This document shows, one piece after another, positions 1 through 6,113 of a DNA stretch of 9,818 bases (position 1 is its first letter; every line of letters starts with the position of its first letter). A model generated the notes under the pieces. It was not told where the DNA came from, did not search any database, and saw nothing but the letters and a program-made list of their open reading frames with translations. The position numbers and the translations under genes were made by a program. Origin of the DNA: Oscillibacter sp. (GTDB lineage Bacteria > Bacillota > Clostridia > Oscillospirales > Oscillospiraceae); assembly GCA_022796315.1 (NCBI GenBank), contig JAAWIL010000064.1, positions 1 to 9,818 of the forward strand, given 5' to 3'.

Positions 1-93
1 CTTGCCATCCGTCAGGATGCCTGCGGATTTTTGCCTTGCAGGGCAAAAAATCCACTCGCCAATCCATACACGTCGAGATTTTAAACAGGCTCT
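1..93. repeat. Partial MITE-like repeat element, one end with 19-bp terminal inverted repeat
   Basis: Positions 75-93 (GAGATTTTAAACAGGCTCT) are the exact reverse complement of 9724-9742 at the other window end, so each is one terminus of the same kind of element. The interior is highly structured: 25-35 pairs with 42-53 (one bulged A), and 6-10 pairs with 15-19. Read on the minus strand, the sequence aligns without gaps to the start of the element at 4019: both start AGAGCCTGT and both have GGATTGGCG at the same offset (29), followed by matching TTTTGCC-like and GGCAAA blocks. There is no coding capacity. This looks like a small non-autonomous mobile repeat cut by the window edge; it could also be a REP/RUP-type structured intergenic repeat. 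Confidence 0.75.
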
Positions 94-231
94 AAGGCGT
101 GACAAATTGTGCTGCACGATGGCTTTTTGGCCATGATGCGGCAGATTGATAATTACTTTATCATATTTCGGTTCCCAGTGCTTGCCTCCCTTGTGGTCTG
201 AAGCTGCGGAGTAGACCCCACCTATCTTCAA
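94..231 (-). pseudogene. Truncated ribbon-helix-helix (Arc-like) protein remnant
   Basis: The minus strand from a TTG at 231 down to 94 reads 46 codons without a stop. It gives a protein-like peptide containing SDHKGGKHWEPKYDKV and then DKVIINLP followed by GQKAIVQH. A short beta strand followed by LP..GQKAI.Q and a helix resembles the N-terminus of Arc/RHH DNA-binding proteins or antitoxins of Firmicutes. Just after the start of the first helix the frame runs into the repeat element (boundary at 93/94), so the second helix is missing. No ATG or convincing ribosome site is seen, so the true 5' end is unknown. Inference: a small gene truncated by the repeat. A chance open frame is possible. 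Confidence 0.35.
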
Positions 232-242
232 CGGCCTGAAAT

Positions 243-276
243 ATGCGGCCCGCAGGACCAGGTCATGCGGGCCGCA
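243..276 (-). terminator. Hairpin terminator overlapping the end of the M20D gene
   Basis: Perfect 11-bp stem: 244-254 (TGCGGCCCGCA) pairs with 266-276, with an 11-nt loop. On the minus strand the stem is followed by a short U-rich tail (TATTTC at 243-238). The upstream arm lies inside the last codons of the M20D gene (stop TGA at 265-263 is in the loop). It is a plausible intrinsic terminator of the iclR-M20D operon, though the U-tract is weak. Confidence 0.5.
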
Positions 277-1456
277 GTAAATTCAGGATGGCACGGAAAA
301 AATATTCTACCGCGCCGGGAAGAATATCCTCATCCAAATTGAATTTGGGGTGATAATTCGGGTATACACATTGTGTTTTTTCGTTATTGACGCCAAAGAA
401 GGTCATAGCGGATGGAATCCGCTTTCCAAACTCTGCAAAGTCCTCTCCCATCAGGCTTTTGAAGTCTACAAGGTTTTGCTGTTCCCCGTAAGTGTCTCTG
501 GCGGCGCATCGGAGATTCTGGACAATTTGCCGGTGATTTACCAAACTAGAATTACTGTGGATATAGGAGATTTCATAGTTTAGACGCATCATGCCGCATA
601 CGCTTCGAACAATGCGTTCGAAGGAGGATTTGACCGTGTCAATGCTCTCCTGGCCCTCCGGAAAAAGGAAACGAATTGTACCCTCCAGGGTGATTTCATC
701 AATCACAACATTCCGTGCAGATCCGCCGTGAATTTTTCCAACCATGATGGAGATGGGATGCATAGGATCATATTCGCGGGTCTCCAGCAGCTGAATAGAC
801 TCCATCACCTTTGCGGCTCCAAGTGCGGCGTCAATGCTACGGTTTGGCAGATAGGTATTGCCGGACTTCCCGATCAGCCGAAGAACAAACTCTTCCGTGT
901 TGCCCAGGACAACACCCTCGCTGAGACCAATTTTCCCGGCATCAATCATTTGGGTAAAATTCATGGAAAGGGCAGCATCTGCCGGCGGATCCTCCAGTAC
1001 ACCAGCATGGATCATATCCAAGGCACCAGCGATTTCTTCGTTAGGCTGGAACACCAGTTTTATACAGCCGCTGAACTCCTGCCGGTGCCGGCTCAGCAGC
1101 TTTCCCACCACTAGCGTTACCGCCATGTGGGCATCGTGCCCACCGGCATGCATGATTCCCGGCGTTTTGGAGGCGTAGTTGAGGCCTGTCTCCTCCAGGA
1201 TGGGAAGCGCATCCATATTGGCTCGCAGGATCACTGTCTTCCCCTCGGGTACCCTGCCGAACAGAGTTCCTACCACGCCGGTCTTGGAGATGTTTCGCAC
1301 CGTGTCAAAGTGCAGGGTCTTCAGATAGTCGTAAATCACTTCAGAGGTGCGGAATTCCTGGTAACCCAGTTCCGGGTGTTCATGAAAATCCTTTCGAAGG
1401 GCCAGAACCTCCGTCCTGTAGCCCTCAATCTCTTCCTTTAGCGATAATGGAATCAT
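263..1456 (-). CDS. M20D amidohydrolase-like protein, probable pseudoenzyme
   Basis: Product of 397 aa, the usual length for M20D aminoacylase/IAA-amino acid hydrolases. Start chosen at ATG 1456: GGAGG at 1466-1462 lies 5 nt upstream, and this N-terminus matches that of the paralogue at 6114. An in-frame GTG at 1492 would add 12 residues but has no ribosome site. The fold is intact (HPELGYQE, MDALP, FQPNEE, GTIRFLFP, GEDFAEF), and 28 of the first 60 aligned residues match the paralogue by eye. Key residues are altered. HACGHD has become HAGGHD (metal Cys to Gly105), the LHLW His is Asn166, the late metal His is Tyr368 (NYHPKF instead of HHH..F), GHTSTPH is GNTYLPN (both His to Asn, 200 and 205), and RADMD is RANMD. 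His107 and the Glu pair remain. Classic hydrolysis is therefore unlikely. It is co-transcribed with iclR (37-nt gap), so a substrate-binding or sensing role is possible. It could also be an intact gene in early decay. Confidence 0.85.
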   Translation of the reverse strand: MIPLSLKEEIEGYRTEVLALRKDFHEHPELGYQEFRTSEVIYDYLKTLHFDTVRNISKTGVVGTLFGRVPEGKTVILRANMDALPILEETGLNYASKTPGIMHAGGHDAHMAVTLVVGKLLSRHRQEFSGCIKLVFQPNEEIAGALDMIHAGVLEDPPADAALSMNFTQMIDAGKIGLSEGVVLGNTEEFVLRLIGKSGNTYLPNRSIDAALGAAKVMESIQLLETREYDPMHPISIMVGKIHGGSARNVVIDEITLEGTIRFLFPEGQESIDTVKSSFERIVRSVCGMMRLNYEISYIHSNSSLVNHRQIVQNLRCAARDTYGEQQNLVDFKSLMGEDFAEFGKRIPSAMTFFGVNNEKTQCVYPNYHPKFNLDEDILPGAVEYFFRAILNLLRPA

Positions 1457-1493
1457 TCTGGCCTCCACCTGCCGCAGTTTTTTCTCTCCCACA

Positions 1494-2285
1494 TTAAAGG
1501 GATTTCGGCTTCATATAGCCCAGATAGGCCGAGATGGTGTCACAGGCCCGGGCGAGCTTTGGGAGCAGTTCCGGCAGCTTCGCCGGGGCGCCGTCCGGAT
1601 CCAGAGTGATGCTGAGGGCGGCCACGGTCTGGCCGTTGTAATTCCGGACCGGCATGGCAACATTGGTCTTGTCCATGCTATACTCTCGGTCATCCATGGA
1701 GTAGCCCTGCTCCTGGATTTTCTCCAGATTCTCCAGGAAATCAATGTAGTTCAGGATGGTGTTGGGCGTATAGCGCCGGATGTCCGTGGTCTGAAAATAC
1801 CGCAGGATCCCCTCCTTGGTAAAGTCCAGCATAAAGAGCTTCCCGGACGCGGTGGCGTAGAGAGGGAAACGCTCCACAAAGACCGACTGCCGGGACTCGT
1901 CAGTGAGGCAGGGCGCGTGATAGAGAGAGGTGTTGGTATTCTCCGTCTGGATGTAGATGTCAACCCTGCACTGCACCTCCTGGGCCAGGAAGTCCACCAG
2001 GCTCCGGTAGTCATAGGACTCCAGCGTATGGCACTCTGGCACGACCTTTCCGATCTGATAGACGGACCAGCTCAGCTGATAGTGGACCGCTGCGGCGCCG
2101 TTCTTCTCCACAAAGCCGTAGTGCAGCAGCGTGTCCAGAATCCGGTGAGCGCTGCTCTTGCTGATCTCTAAGCTTTTGCTGATGGCGCTGAGGGTAAGGG
2201 GTGCGCCGGACTGCCGCATATGCTCCAAAACCTCCAGGGCCTTGCTCAGCGTCTGAAGGGGGTATTTCGGTTCTCGTGTATCCAT
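1494..2285 (-). CDS. IclR-family transcriptional regulator
   Basis: Product of 263 aa, the normal length for the family. ATG at 2285 is preceded by AGGAGGG (2297-2291) at 5 nt. The N-terminal winged helix-turn-helix covers residues 10-65: the first HTH helix is around LTLSAISKSLE (30-40) and the recognition helix around SKSSAHRILDTLLHYG (42-57), a typical IclR signature. The C-terminal effector domain (about 90-255) has YATASGKLF (143-151), GYSMDDREY (194-202), and NVAMPVRNYNGQTVAALSI (208-226), the ligand-pocket motifs of the family. It is transcribed away from the eutD-like gene across a 558-bp region with two TTCCG-N5-CGGAA dyads, so it probably controls the rightward operon and itself. 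IclR proteins bind small organic acids or catabolic intermediates; the ligand here is unknown but presumably belongs to the pathway. Confidence 0.93.
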   Translation of the reverse strand: MDTREPKYPLQTLSKALEVLEHMRQSGAPLTLSAISKSLEISKSSAHRILDTLLHYGFVEKNGAAAVHYQLSWSVYQIGKVVPECHTLESYDYRSLVDFLAQEVQCRVDIYIQTENTNTSLYHAPCLTDESRQSVFVERFPLYATASGKLFMLDFTKEGILRYFQTTDIRRYTPNTILNYIDFLENLEKIQEQGYSMDDREYSMDKTNVAMPVRNYNGQTVAALSITLDPDGAPAKLPELLPKLARACDTISAYLGYMKPKSL

Positions 2286-2325
2286 AAATGCCCTCCTATC
2301 TTCCCAAAAAACGATCGGCCTCTCT

Positions 2326-2354
2326 ATTTTACATCATGTTTTCCGTTTTGAAAA
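2326..2354 (-). promoter_or_regulatory. Candidate promoter for iclR
   Basis: On the minus strand TAAAAT (2331-2326) is a 5/6 match to the -10 box. TTTTCA (2354-2349) sits 17 bp upstream as a weak -35 (4/6). The dyad at 2374-2392 lies about 20 bp upstream of the -35. The box choice is by eye only. Confidence 0.35.
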
Positions 2355-2373
2355 GTGGTTCTCAAAAGTATTT

Positions 2374-2392
2374 TGTTCCGATATCCGGAACA
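2374..2392. promoter_or_regulatory. Operator candidate 1: perfect dyad TGTTCCG-N5-CGGAACA
   Basis: A perfect 7-bp inverted repeat, TGTTCCG (2374-2380) and CGGAACA (2386-2392), separated by ATATC. It lies 89 bp upstream of the iclR start. Short perfect dyads with small spacers are the usual operator form for IclR proteins. The 5-bp core and spacer length recur at 2658-2674. Confidence 0.6.
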
Positions 2393-2657
2393 TTTTTTGA
2401 AAGACAGCGCCGCATCCTCTTTTCTGTGGTCTCACTGGCCACCCGATTTCCTGGTCAGGAAGCCTCATTGGGAAAAATTGGAGGCCGAAGCGCCAGAGAT
2501 TCTACAAATTATACATGGAGAACGCCGGAAAACCTTTGAGCAAAATGACTGTTCTGTCCCTGATGATTCTCCCAGAATCTGAAAAACTTGTGTTTTCCAC
2601 AATATCTTCCCCTTTGATTTGTGTAATCCGGCAAATTTTCGCGCTTCCAACTAAGTC

Positions 2658-2674
2658 GTTCCGCAAATCGGAAT
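2658..2674. promoter_or_regulatory. Operator candidate 2: TTCCG-N5-CGGAA dyad
   Basis: TTCCG (2659-2663), spacer CAAAT, CGGAA (2669-2673): the same 5-bp arms and 5-nt spacer as the dyad at 2374-2392, with 283 bp between centres. It is about 70 bp upstream of the eutD-like -35 box. It overlaps a second inverted repeat, GGAATT/AATTCC (2670-2675 and 2687-2692). Confidence 0.5.
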
Positions 2675-2743
2675 TGCTCCGGGCGAAATTCCACTTTTTT
2701 GCTAAAAAATCCCGAATATGGTCCTGCAATTTTGGGCTTTTTG

Positions 2744-2773
2744 TTGACTTCGTTTTTCCCTCCGCGCTATGAT
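2744..2773 (+). promoter_or_regulatory. Sigma-A-type promoter of the eutD-like operon
   Basis: TTGACT (2744-2749) and TATGAT (2768-2773) are 5/6 matches to the -35 and -10 consensus, with an 18-bp spacer. Transcription would start near 2780, leaving a leader of about 64 nt before the ATG at 2844. Confidence 0.65.
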
Positions 2774-2783
2774 AACGACAACA

Positions 2784-2811
2784 CCCGGCGGTGCCCGGCG
2801 GCGCCCCGCGG
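2784..2811 (+). repeat. Three GC-rich near-repeats with 10-bp period in the leader
   Basis: CCCGGCGG (2784-2791), CCCGGCGG (2794-2801) and CCCCGCGG (2804-2811) recur every 10 bp, one helical turn. They lie between the predicted transcription start and the ribosome site (AGGAGG, 2829-2834). They may form leader structure or a protein site; no function is shown. Confidence 0.4.
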
Positions 2812-2843
2812 CTCCGCAGTAAAATTTCAGGAGGATACAGAAG

Positions 2844-4019
2844 ATGAAGGAATTGGTTTTCCCGGTAGAGGAGTATCTGCAGAGAGTGGAGAAGACCCGC
2901 AGAAGCATGCAGGAGCAGGGCATCGACATCCTGATTGTGACAGATCCTGCCAATATGAACTATCTGACCGGCTTTGACGGATGGTCCTTCTATGTTCACC
3001 AGGGCGTCATTGTGGCGCTGGACGAGGACCAGCCCATCTGGTTCGGCCGGGGCCAGGACGGCAACGCCGCCAGGTTGACCACCTATCTGGACGAGAAGAA
3101 CATCTATCCCTACACCGATGACTATGTGAACTCCACGGTGAAGCATCCCTACGAGTTTGTAGCGGATATCCTGAGGGCCCGGGGCTTGGACAAGAAGGTC
3201 ATCGCCACCGAGACCGATGCCTACTACTACTCCGCCAAGTGCCAGCAGACCATTGAGCGCTGCCTGCCCGACGCCTCCTTCAAGGACGGCTACAATTTGG
3301 TGAACTGGGTGAAGATCATCAAGAGCCCCGCGGAAATCGCCTTCATGAAGAAAGCGGCGGTCATTGCCCAAAAGGCGATGAACGTGGCCTACGATATGAT
3401 CGGCATCGGCGTCCGTCAGTGCGACGTGGCCGCGGCGGTCTATCAGGCCCAGATCTCCGGCACCGAGGAGTACGGCGGCGAGTACTCCGCCATCGCGCCC
3501 CTGATGCCCGCCGGCATCCGCACCTCCACCCCCCACCTGAGCTGGACAGACGACGTGTACAAGGACGGCGACACCGTCATCCTGGAGCTCAGCGGCAACT
3601 ACCGCCACTATCACTGCCCCCTGGCCCGGACCATGATCCTGGGCAACGCCTCCCAGAAGGTGCGGGACCTGGGCGCCACCGTCTCCGAGGGCCTCACCGC
3701 CGCGCTGGAGGGAATCCGGCCCGGTATGCTGGCGGAGGACGTGGAACGCATCTGGGCCAAGACCATCGCTAAGAGCGGCTTTGTCAAGGACTCCCGGATC
3801 GGCTACTCCATGGGCCTGAACTTCCCCCCCGACTGGGGGGAACACACCGCCTCCCTACGGCCCGGCGACAAAACCGTTCTCCAGCCCGGCATGACCTTCC
3901 ACATGATCCCCGGCATCTGGCTGGACGACTGCGGCGTGGACACCAGCGAGCCCTTCGTGGTCACGGAGACCGGCGCGGAGCCCTTCTGCCACTTCCGCAG
4001 AGAGCTACTGGTGAAGTAA
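2844..4019 (+). CDS. eutD: Ectoine hydrolase-like (EutD/DoeA family) M24/creatinase-fold enzyme
   Basis: Product of 391 aa. ATG follows AGGAGG (2829-2834) at 9 nt. Residues 1-155 form a creatinase N-domain with LTGFDGWSFYVHQ (41-53) and IWFGRGQD (65-72). The C-domain is a pita-bread fold with YGGEYSAIAPLMP (210-222), TPHLSW (229-234), LELSGNYRHYHCPLART (247-263) and GLNFPPDWGEH (324-334). These match my recollection of EutD/DoeA proteins much better than Xaa-Pro peptidases. The five M24 metal ligands are not conserved: the first Asp is Glu248, the second falls on Pro259, and the IEPG Glu is Ile355. A metal-free, creatinase-like mechanism with His231 and Glu248 as key residues is expected. EutD opens ectoine to N-acetyl-diaminobutyrate; the substrate here may be a related cyclic amidine. 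The stop codon abuts a repeat element. Confidence 0.8.
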   Translation: MKELVFPVEEYLQRVEKTRRSMQEQGIDILIVTDPANMNYLTGFDGWSFYVHQGVIVALDEDQPIWFGRGQDGNAARLTTYLDEKNIYPYTDDYVNSTVKHPYEFVADILRARGLDKKVIATETDAYYYSAKCQQTIERCLPDASFKDGYNLVNWVKIIKSPAEIAFMKKAAVIAQKAMNVAYDMIGIGVRQCDVAAAVYQAQISGTEEYGGEYSAIAPLMPAGIRTSTPHLSWTDDVYKDGDTVILELSGNYRHYHCPLARTMILGNASQKVRDLGATVSEGLTAALEGIRPGMLAEDVERIWAKTIAKSGFVKDSRIGYSMGLNFPPDWGEHTASLRPGDKTVLQPGMTFHMIPGIWLDDCGVDTSEPFVVTETGAEPFCHFRRELLVK

Positions 4020-4182
4020 GAGCCTGTATCCATACCCGGGGACGCCGGATTGGCGTGGGAGTTTTGTGCCAATCGAGGCAAACTTTTGCAGCCCGTCTTT
4101 ATGTATGTCCAGATAATTAAACGAAGCACAGCGGCGAAAAAGACCCGCCAGACGGTATCCAACGGTTGTGAATACAGGTTCT
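4019..4182. repeat. Full 164-bp MITE-like element, diverged relative of the terminal repeats
   Basis: Ends are imperfect inverted repeats: AGAGCCTGTATCCATAC at the left (from 4019) and, read in reverse complement, AGAACCTGTATTCACAAC at the right (to 4182). It contains GGATTGGCG at offset 29, as in the minus-strand reading of 93-1. Its length (164 bp) matches the 162 bp obtained by joining the two window ends. Internal hairpins include ACGCC-N5-GGCGT and TGCC-N6-GGCA. No reading frame looks coding. It begins at the last base of the eutD-like stop codon and separates that gene from the TRAP genes, so it may act as a partial terminator or processing element. No clear target duplication is visible. 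Confidence 0.65.
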
Positions 4183-4204
4183 AAGCCGCCTGTGCCCGGA
4201 TGCC

Positions 4205-4230
4205 TGCGGCTCCTGGGCGCAGGAGCCGCA
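4205..4230 (+). promoter_or_regulatory. Strong hairpin just upstream of the dctQ ribosome site
   Basis: TGCGGCTCCTG (4205-4215) pairs perfectly with CAGGAGCCGCA (4220-4230) around a GGCG loop, an 11-bp stem with a 4-nt loop. No U-run follows, so it is not a classic terminator. It ends 16 nt before AGGAGG (4247-4252) and may protect the 5' end of a processed TRAP message or tune its translation. Confidence 0.5.
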
Positions 4231-4259
4231 CCTTCCTGATAGAGTTAGGAGGAAAAGGA

Positions 4260-4832
4260 TTGAAAAAATTCATCGAGATTGTCACAAAAATTGAGGAGAC
4301 CCTGATGAGCACGGCGGTCATCCTGATGGCCATCATCCTGGTGGCCGGCGTCATCGCCCGCACCGTGTTCAATTCCAGCCTGACCTTCACAGAGGAACTG
4401 GGGATCGCGCTGATGATTGCCGTCACCTTCCTGGGGATCGGCTACTGCGCCAGAAGGGCTCAGCATATCAGTATGTCCATCTTCTACGATCTGACAAATG
4501 TGAAGGTCAAGAAGGTGCTGATGTGCATCATCTCCCTGTTCACCTGCCTAGCCATGTTGTACGTCTGCTACCTCTGCATCCGGTACGTGGGCAGTGTCCG
4601 GGCTCTGCAGCGGGTCACGCCGGCTCTGCGGATTCCCATGTGGATCATCTACCTGACGCTCCCCATCGGCTTCTTCTTCGGCGCGCTGGAGTATGGGCGC
4701 TGTTTCGTGCAGAACATCCTGCATCGGGACGAGGTCTGGATCTCCAGTCTGCTCCGGCTGGGGGAGAACAAGGAGAACTACGACGATGCCGCCGACGCCT
4801 CCGGCGCGGGCGGGGAAGGGGGAGCGGAGTAA
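4260..4832 (+). CDS. dctQ: TRAP transporter small membrane subunit (DctQ family)
   Basis: Product of 190 aa. Start chosen at TTG 4260: AGGAGG (4247-4252) lies 7 nt upstream and the protein then begins MKKFIEIVTKIEE, typical of DctQ. The in-frame ATG at 4200 would place 20 odd residues across the hairpin. Four membrane segments are visible at about 15-36, 46-68, 86-107 and 124-145, with the family motif TFTEELGIALMIAV (41-54) and a conserved RRAQHIS (66-72). The C-terminal tail (from about 158) is acidic and low-complexity (ENKENYDDAADASGAGG). It pairs with DctM in the Na+-coupled membrane part of a TRAP importer. One base separates its stop from dctM, so the two are translationally linked. 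Confidence 0.92.
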   Translation: MKKFIEIVTKIEETLMSTAVILMAIILVAGVIARTVFNSSLTFTEELGIALMIAVTFLGIGYCARRAQHISMSIFYDLTNVKVKKVLMCIISLFTCLAMLYVCYLCIRYVGSVRALQRVTPALRIPMWIIYLTLPIGFFFGALEYGRCFVQNILHRDEVWISSLLRLGENKENYDDAADASGAGGEGGAE

Positions 4833-4833
4833 T

Positions 4834-6099
4834 ATGGTAGCCATGTTATTGGGCCTGATGTTTTTACTGCTGGCCCTGAACTTCCCCATGATCATCCCCA
4901 TGATCGTGGCGCCTCTGGCCATCATGCTGGCCTTTATGCCCAATGTGGACGTCATGCTGGCCGTCCAGCAGCTGATCGCCGGGGTAAATACCCAGGTGCT
5001 CCTAGCCGTTCCCATGTTCATTCTGGCGGCGGACATCATGAGCACCGGACACTCCACCAAGCGGCTTCTGGACTTTATTGAAGCCTTCGTGGGCCACATC
5101 CACGGCGGCATGGCTGTTACCACCGCCGCCTGCTGTACCCTCTTCGGCGCTATCTCCGGCTCCACCCAGGCGACTGTGGTGGCCATCGGAAAGCCCATGC
5201 GGGGACGGCTGCTGCAGCTGGGCTACTCCGACAGCTCCAGCTCCGGCCTCATCATCAACTCCGCCATCATCGCTCTGCTGATCCCACCCAGCATCTCCAT
5301 GATCATGTACGCCGTCGTCACCGGTTCATCAGTGGGCGACCTGTTCATCGCCGGGGTGGGGCCGGGCATCCTGATGTTCCTGCTGTTCTCCGTCTACAGC
5401 TACTTCTACGCCAGATACGCCAGGATTCCCCTGCAGCCCCGGAAGGACTGGGGCGAGCGGCTGAAGGCGCTGAAGACCGCCATTCCGCCCCTGGGCTTCC
5501 CCCTGATCATCTTCATCGGCATCTACGGCGGCTTTTTCAGCCCCACCGAGTCCGCCGCCGTGGCGGTGGTCTACGCCTTCATCCTGGAGTTCTTCGTCTT
5601 TAAGACGCTGAAGCTCAGGGATATTGGCCGCATCGCCCTGAGCACCGCGGTTTCCACCAGCATTGTCTTCGTCCTGGTGGCCGGCGGGCAGCTGTTCAGC
5701 TGGGTCATCTCCTACGCGCAGATTCCCCAGATGCTCACCGGCAGTCTCCTGGGTGCCGATCCCTCCGCCCTGAGAATCCTGGTCACCGTCACCGTGTTCT
5801 TCCTCATTGCCTGTATGTTCGTGGACAGCCTGGTGGCCATCATCATTCTCTCTCCCATCTTCTTCCCCATCGCGGTGCGGGCGGGCATTAATCCCACCCA
5901 CCTGGGCATTGTCATCACCCTCCAGGCGGCCATTGGCTCCGTATCCCCGCCCTTTGGCTGCAACATCTTCACCGGTTGTGCCATCTTCCACCGGCCCTAT
6001 CTGGATATCGTCAAGGGCATCCCGCCCTTCCTGATCATGGAGGCCATCGTGACCATCTGCGTCATCCTCTTCCCACAGCTGTCCCTGTTCCTGCTGTAA
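4834..6099 (+). CDS. dctM: TRAP transporter large membrane subunit (DctM family)
   Basis: Product of 421 aa, the normal length. ATG at 4834 has GGGGGAG (4818-4824) 9 nt upstream; an in-frame upstream ATG at 4693 lies inside dctQ and is rejected. Family blocks are clear: NTQVLLAVPMFILAADIM (52-69), LFGAISGSTQATVVAIGKPM (103-122), INSAIIALLIPPSISMIMYA (141-160), GGFFSPTESAAVAVVYAF (232-249) and GSVSPPFGCNIFTGCAIF (368-385). Around 11-12 hydrophobic segments span nearly the whole length. This is the elevator-type transport subunit driving Na+-dependent uptake of the substrate delivered by the solute-binding protein encoded at 7587. It is followed after 14 nt by the M20D hydrolase, with the ribosome site starting inside its stop codon. 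Confidence 0.95.
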   Translation: MVAMLLGLMFLLLALNFPMIIPMIVAPLAIMLAFMPNVDVMLAVQQLIAGVNTQVLLAVPMFILAADIMSTGHSTKRLLDFIEAFVGHIHGGMAVTTAACCTLFGAISGSTQATVVAIGKPMRGRLLQLGYSDSSSSGLIINSAIIALLIPPSISMIMYAVVTGSSVGDLFIAGVGPGILMFLLFSVYSYFYARYARIPLQPRKDWGERLKALKTAIPPLGFPLIIFIGIYGGFFSPTESAAVAVVYAFILEFFVFKTLKLRDIGRIALSTAVSTSIVFVLVAGGQLFSWVISYAQIPQMLTGSLLGADPSALRILVTVTVFFLIACMFVDSLVAIIILSPIFFPIAVRAGINPTHLGIVITLQAAIGSVSPPFGCNIFTGCAIFHRPYLDIVKGIPPFLIMEAIVTICVILFPQLSLFLL

Positions 6100-6113
6100 G
6101 GAGGGCCGCTGTG

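Larger units (their letters stand above)
2286..2843. promoter_or_regulatory. Divergent control region between iclR and the eutD-like operon
   Basis: This 558-bp stretch is more AT-rich than the flanking genes and holds T-tracts, two matching dyads (2374-2392 and 2658-2674), candidate promoters on both strands, and a small hairpin (GATTCT-CCC-AGAATC, 2565-2579). Short open frames in it (for example 2515-2772 plus) have no ribosome site and no recognisable motif, so I see no gene here. The length is large for a simple divergent promoter and fits regulation by two distant operators. Confidence 0.6.

Noticed and set aside
1457..1492. GTG start extending the minus-strand M20D protein by 12 residues
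   Set aside because: No ribosome site upstream, and the paralogue's N-terminus matches the ATG at 1456, which has GGAGG at 5 nt.
2701..2740. Possible terminator-like inverted repeat (AAAAAATCCCGAA with TTTTGGGCTTTTT)
   Set aside because: The stem has several mismatches and is mainly A/T pairs; it sits just before the -35 box and is not convincing.
2515..2772. 85-codon open frame in the divergent region
   Set aside because: No ribosome site, no recognisable motif, and it overlaps the second dyad and the predicted promoter.
2502..3845. 447-codon open frame on the minus strand
   Set aside because: It lies antisense to the eutD-like gene, whose motifs and ribosome site are clear; the composition (Gly, Val, His, Asp-rich) is that of a GC-rich shadow frame.
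2844..4019. Call as Xaa-Pro aminopeptidase
   Set aside because: Metal ligands of that family are missing, and the GFDGWSFYVHQ, PHLSW and PPDWGE blocks fit EutD/DoeA.
4200..4259. Upstream ATG extension of dctQ
   Set aside because: It would encode 20 atypical residues across a strong hairpin; the TTG at 4260 has a well-placed AGGAGG and a typical DctQ N-terminus.
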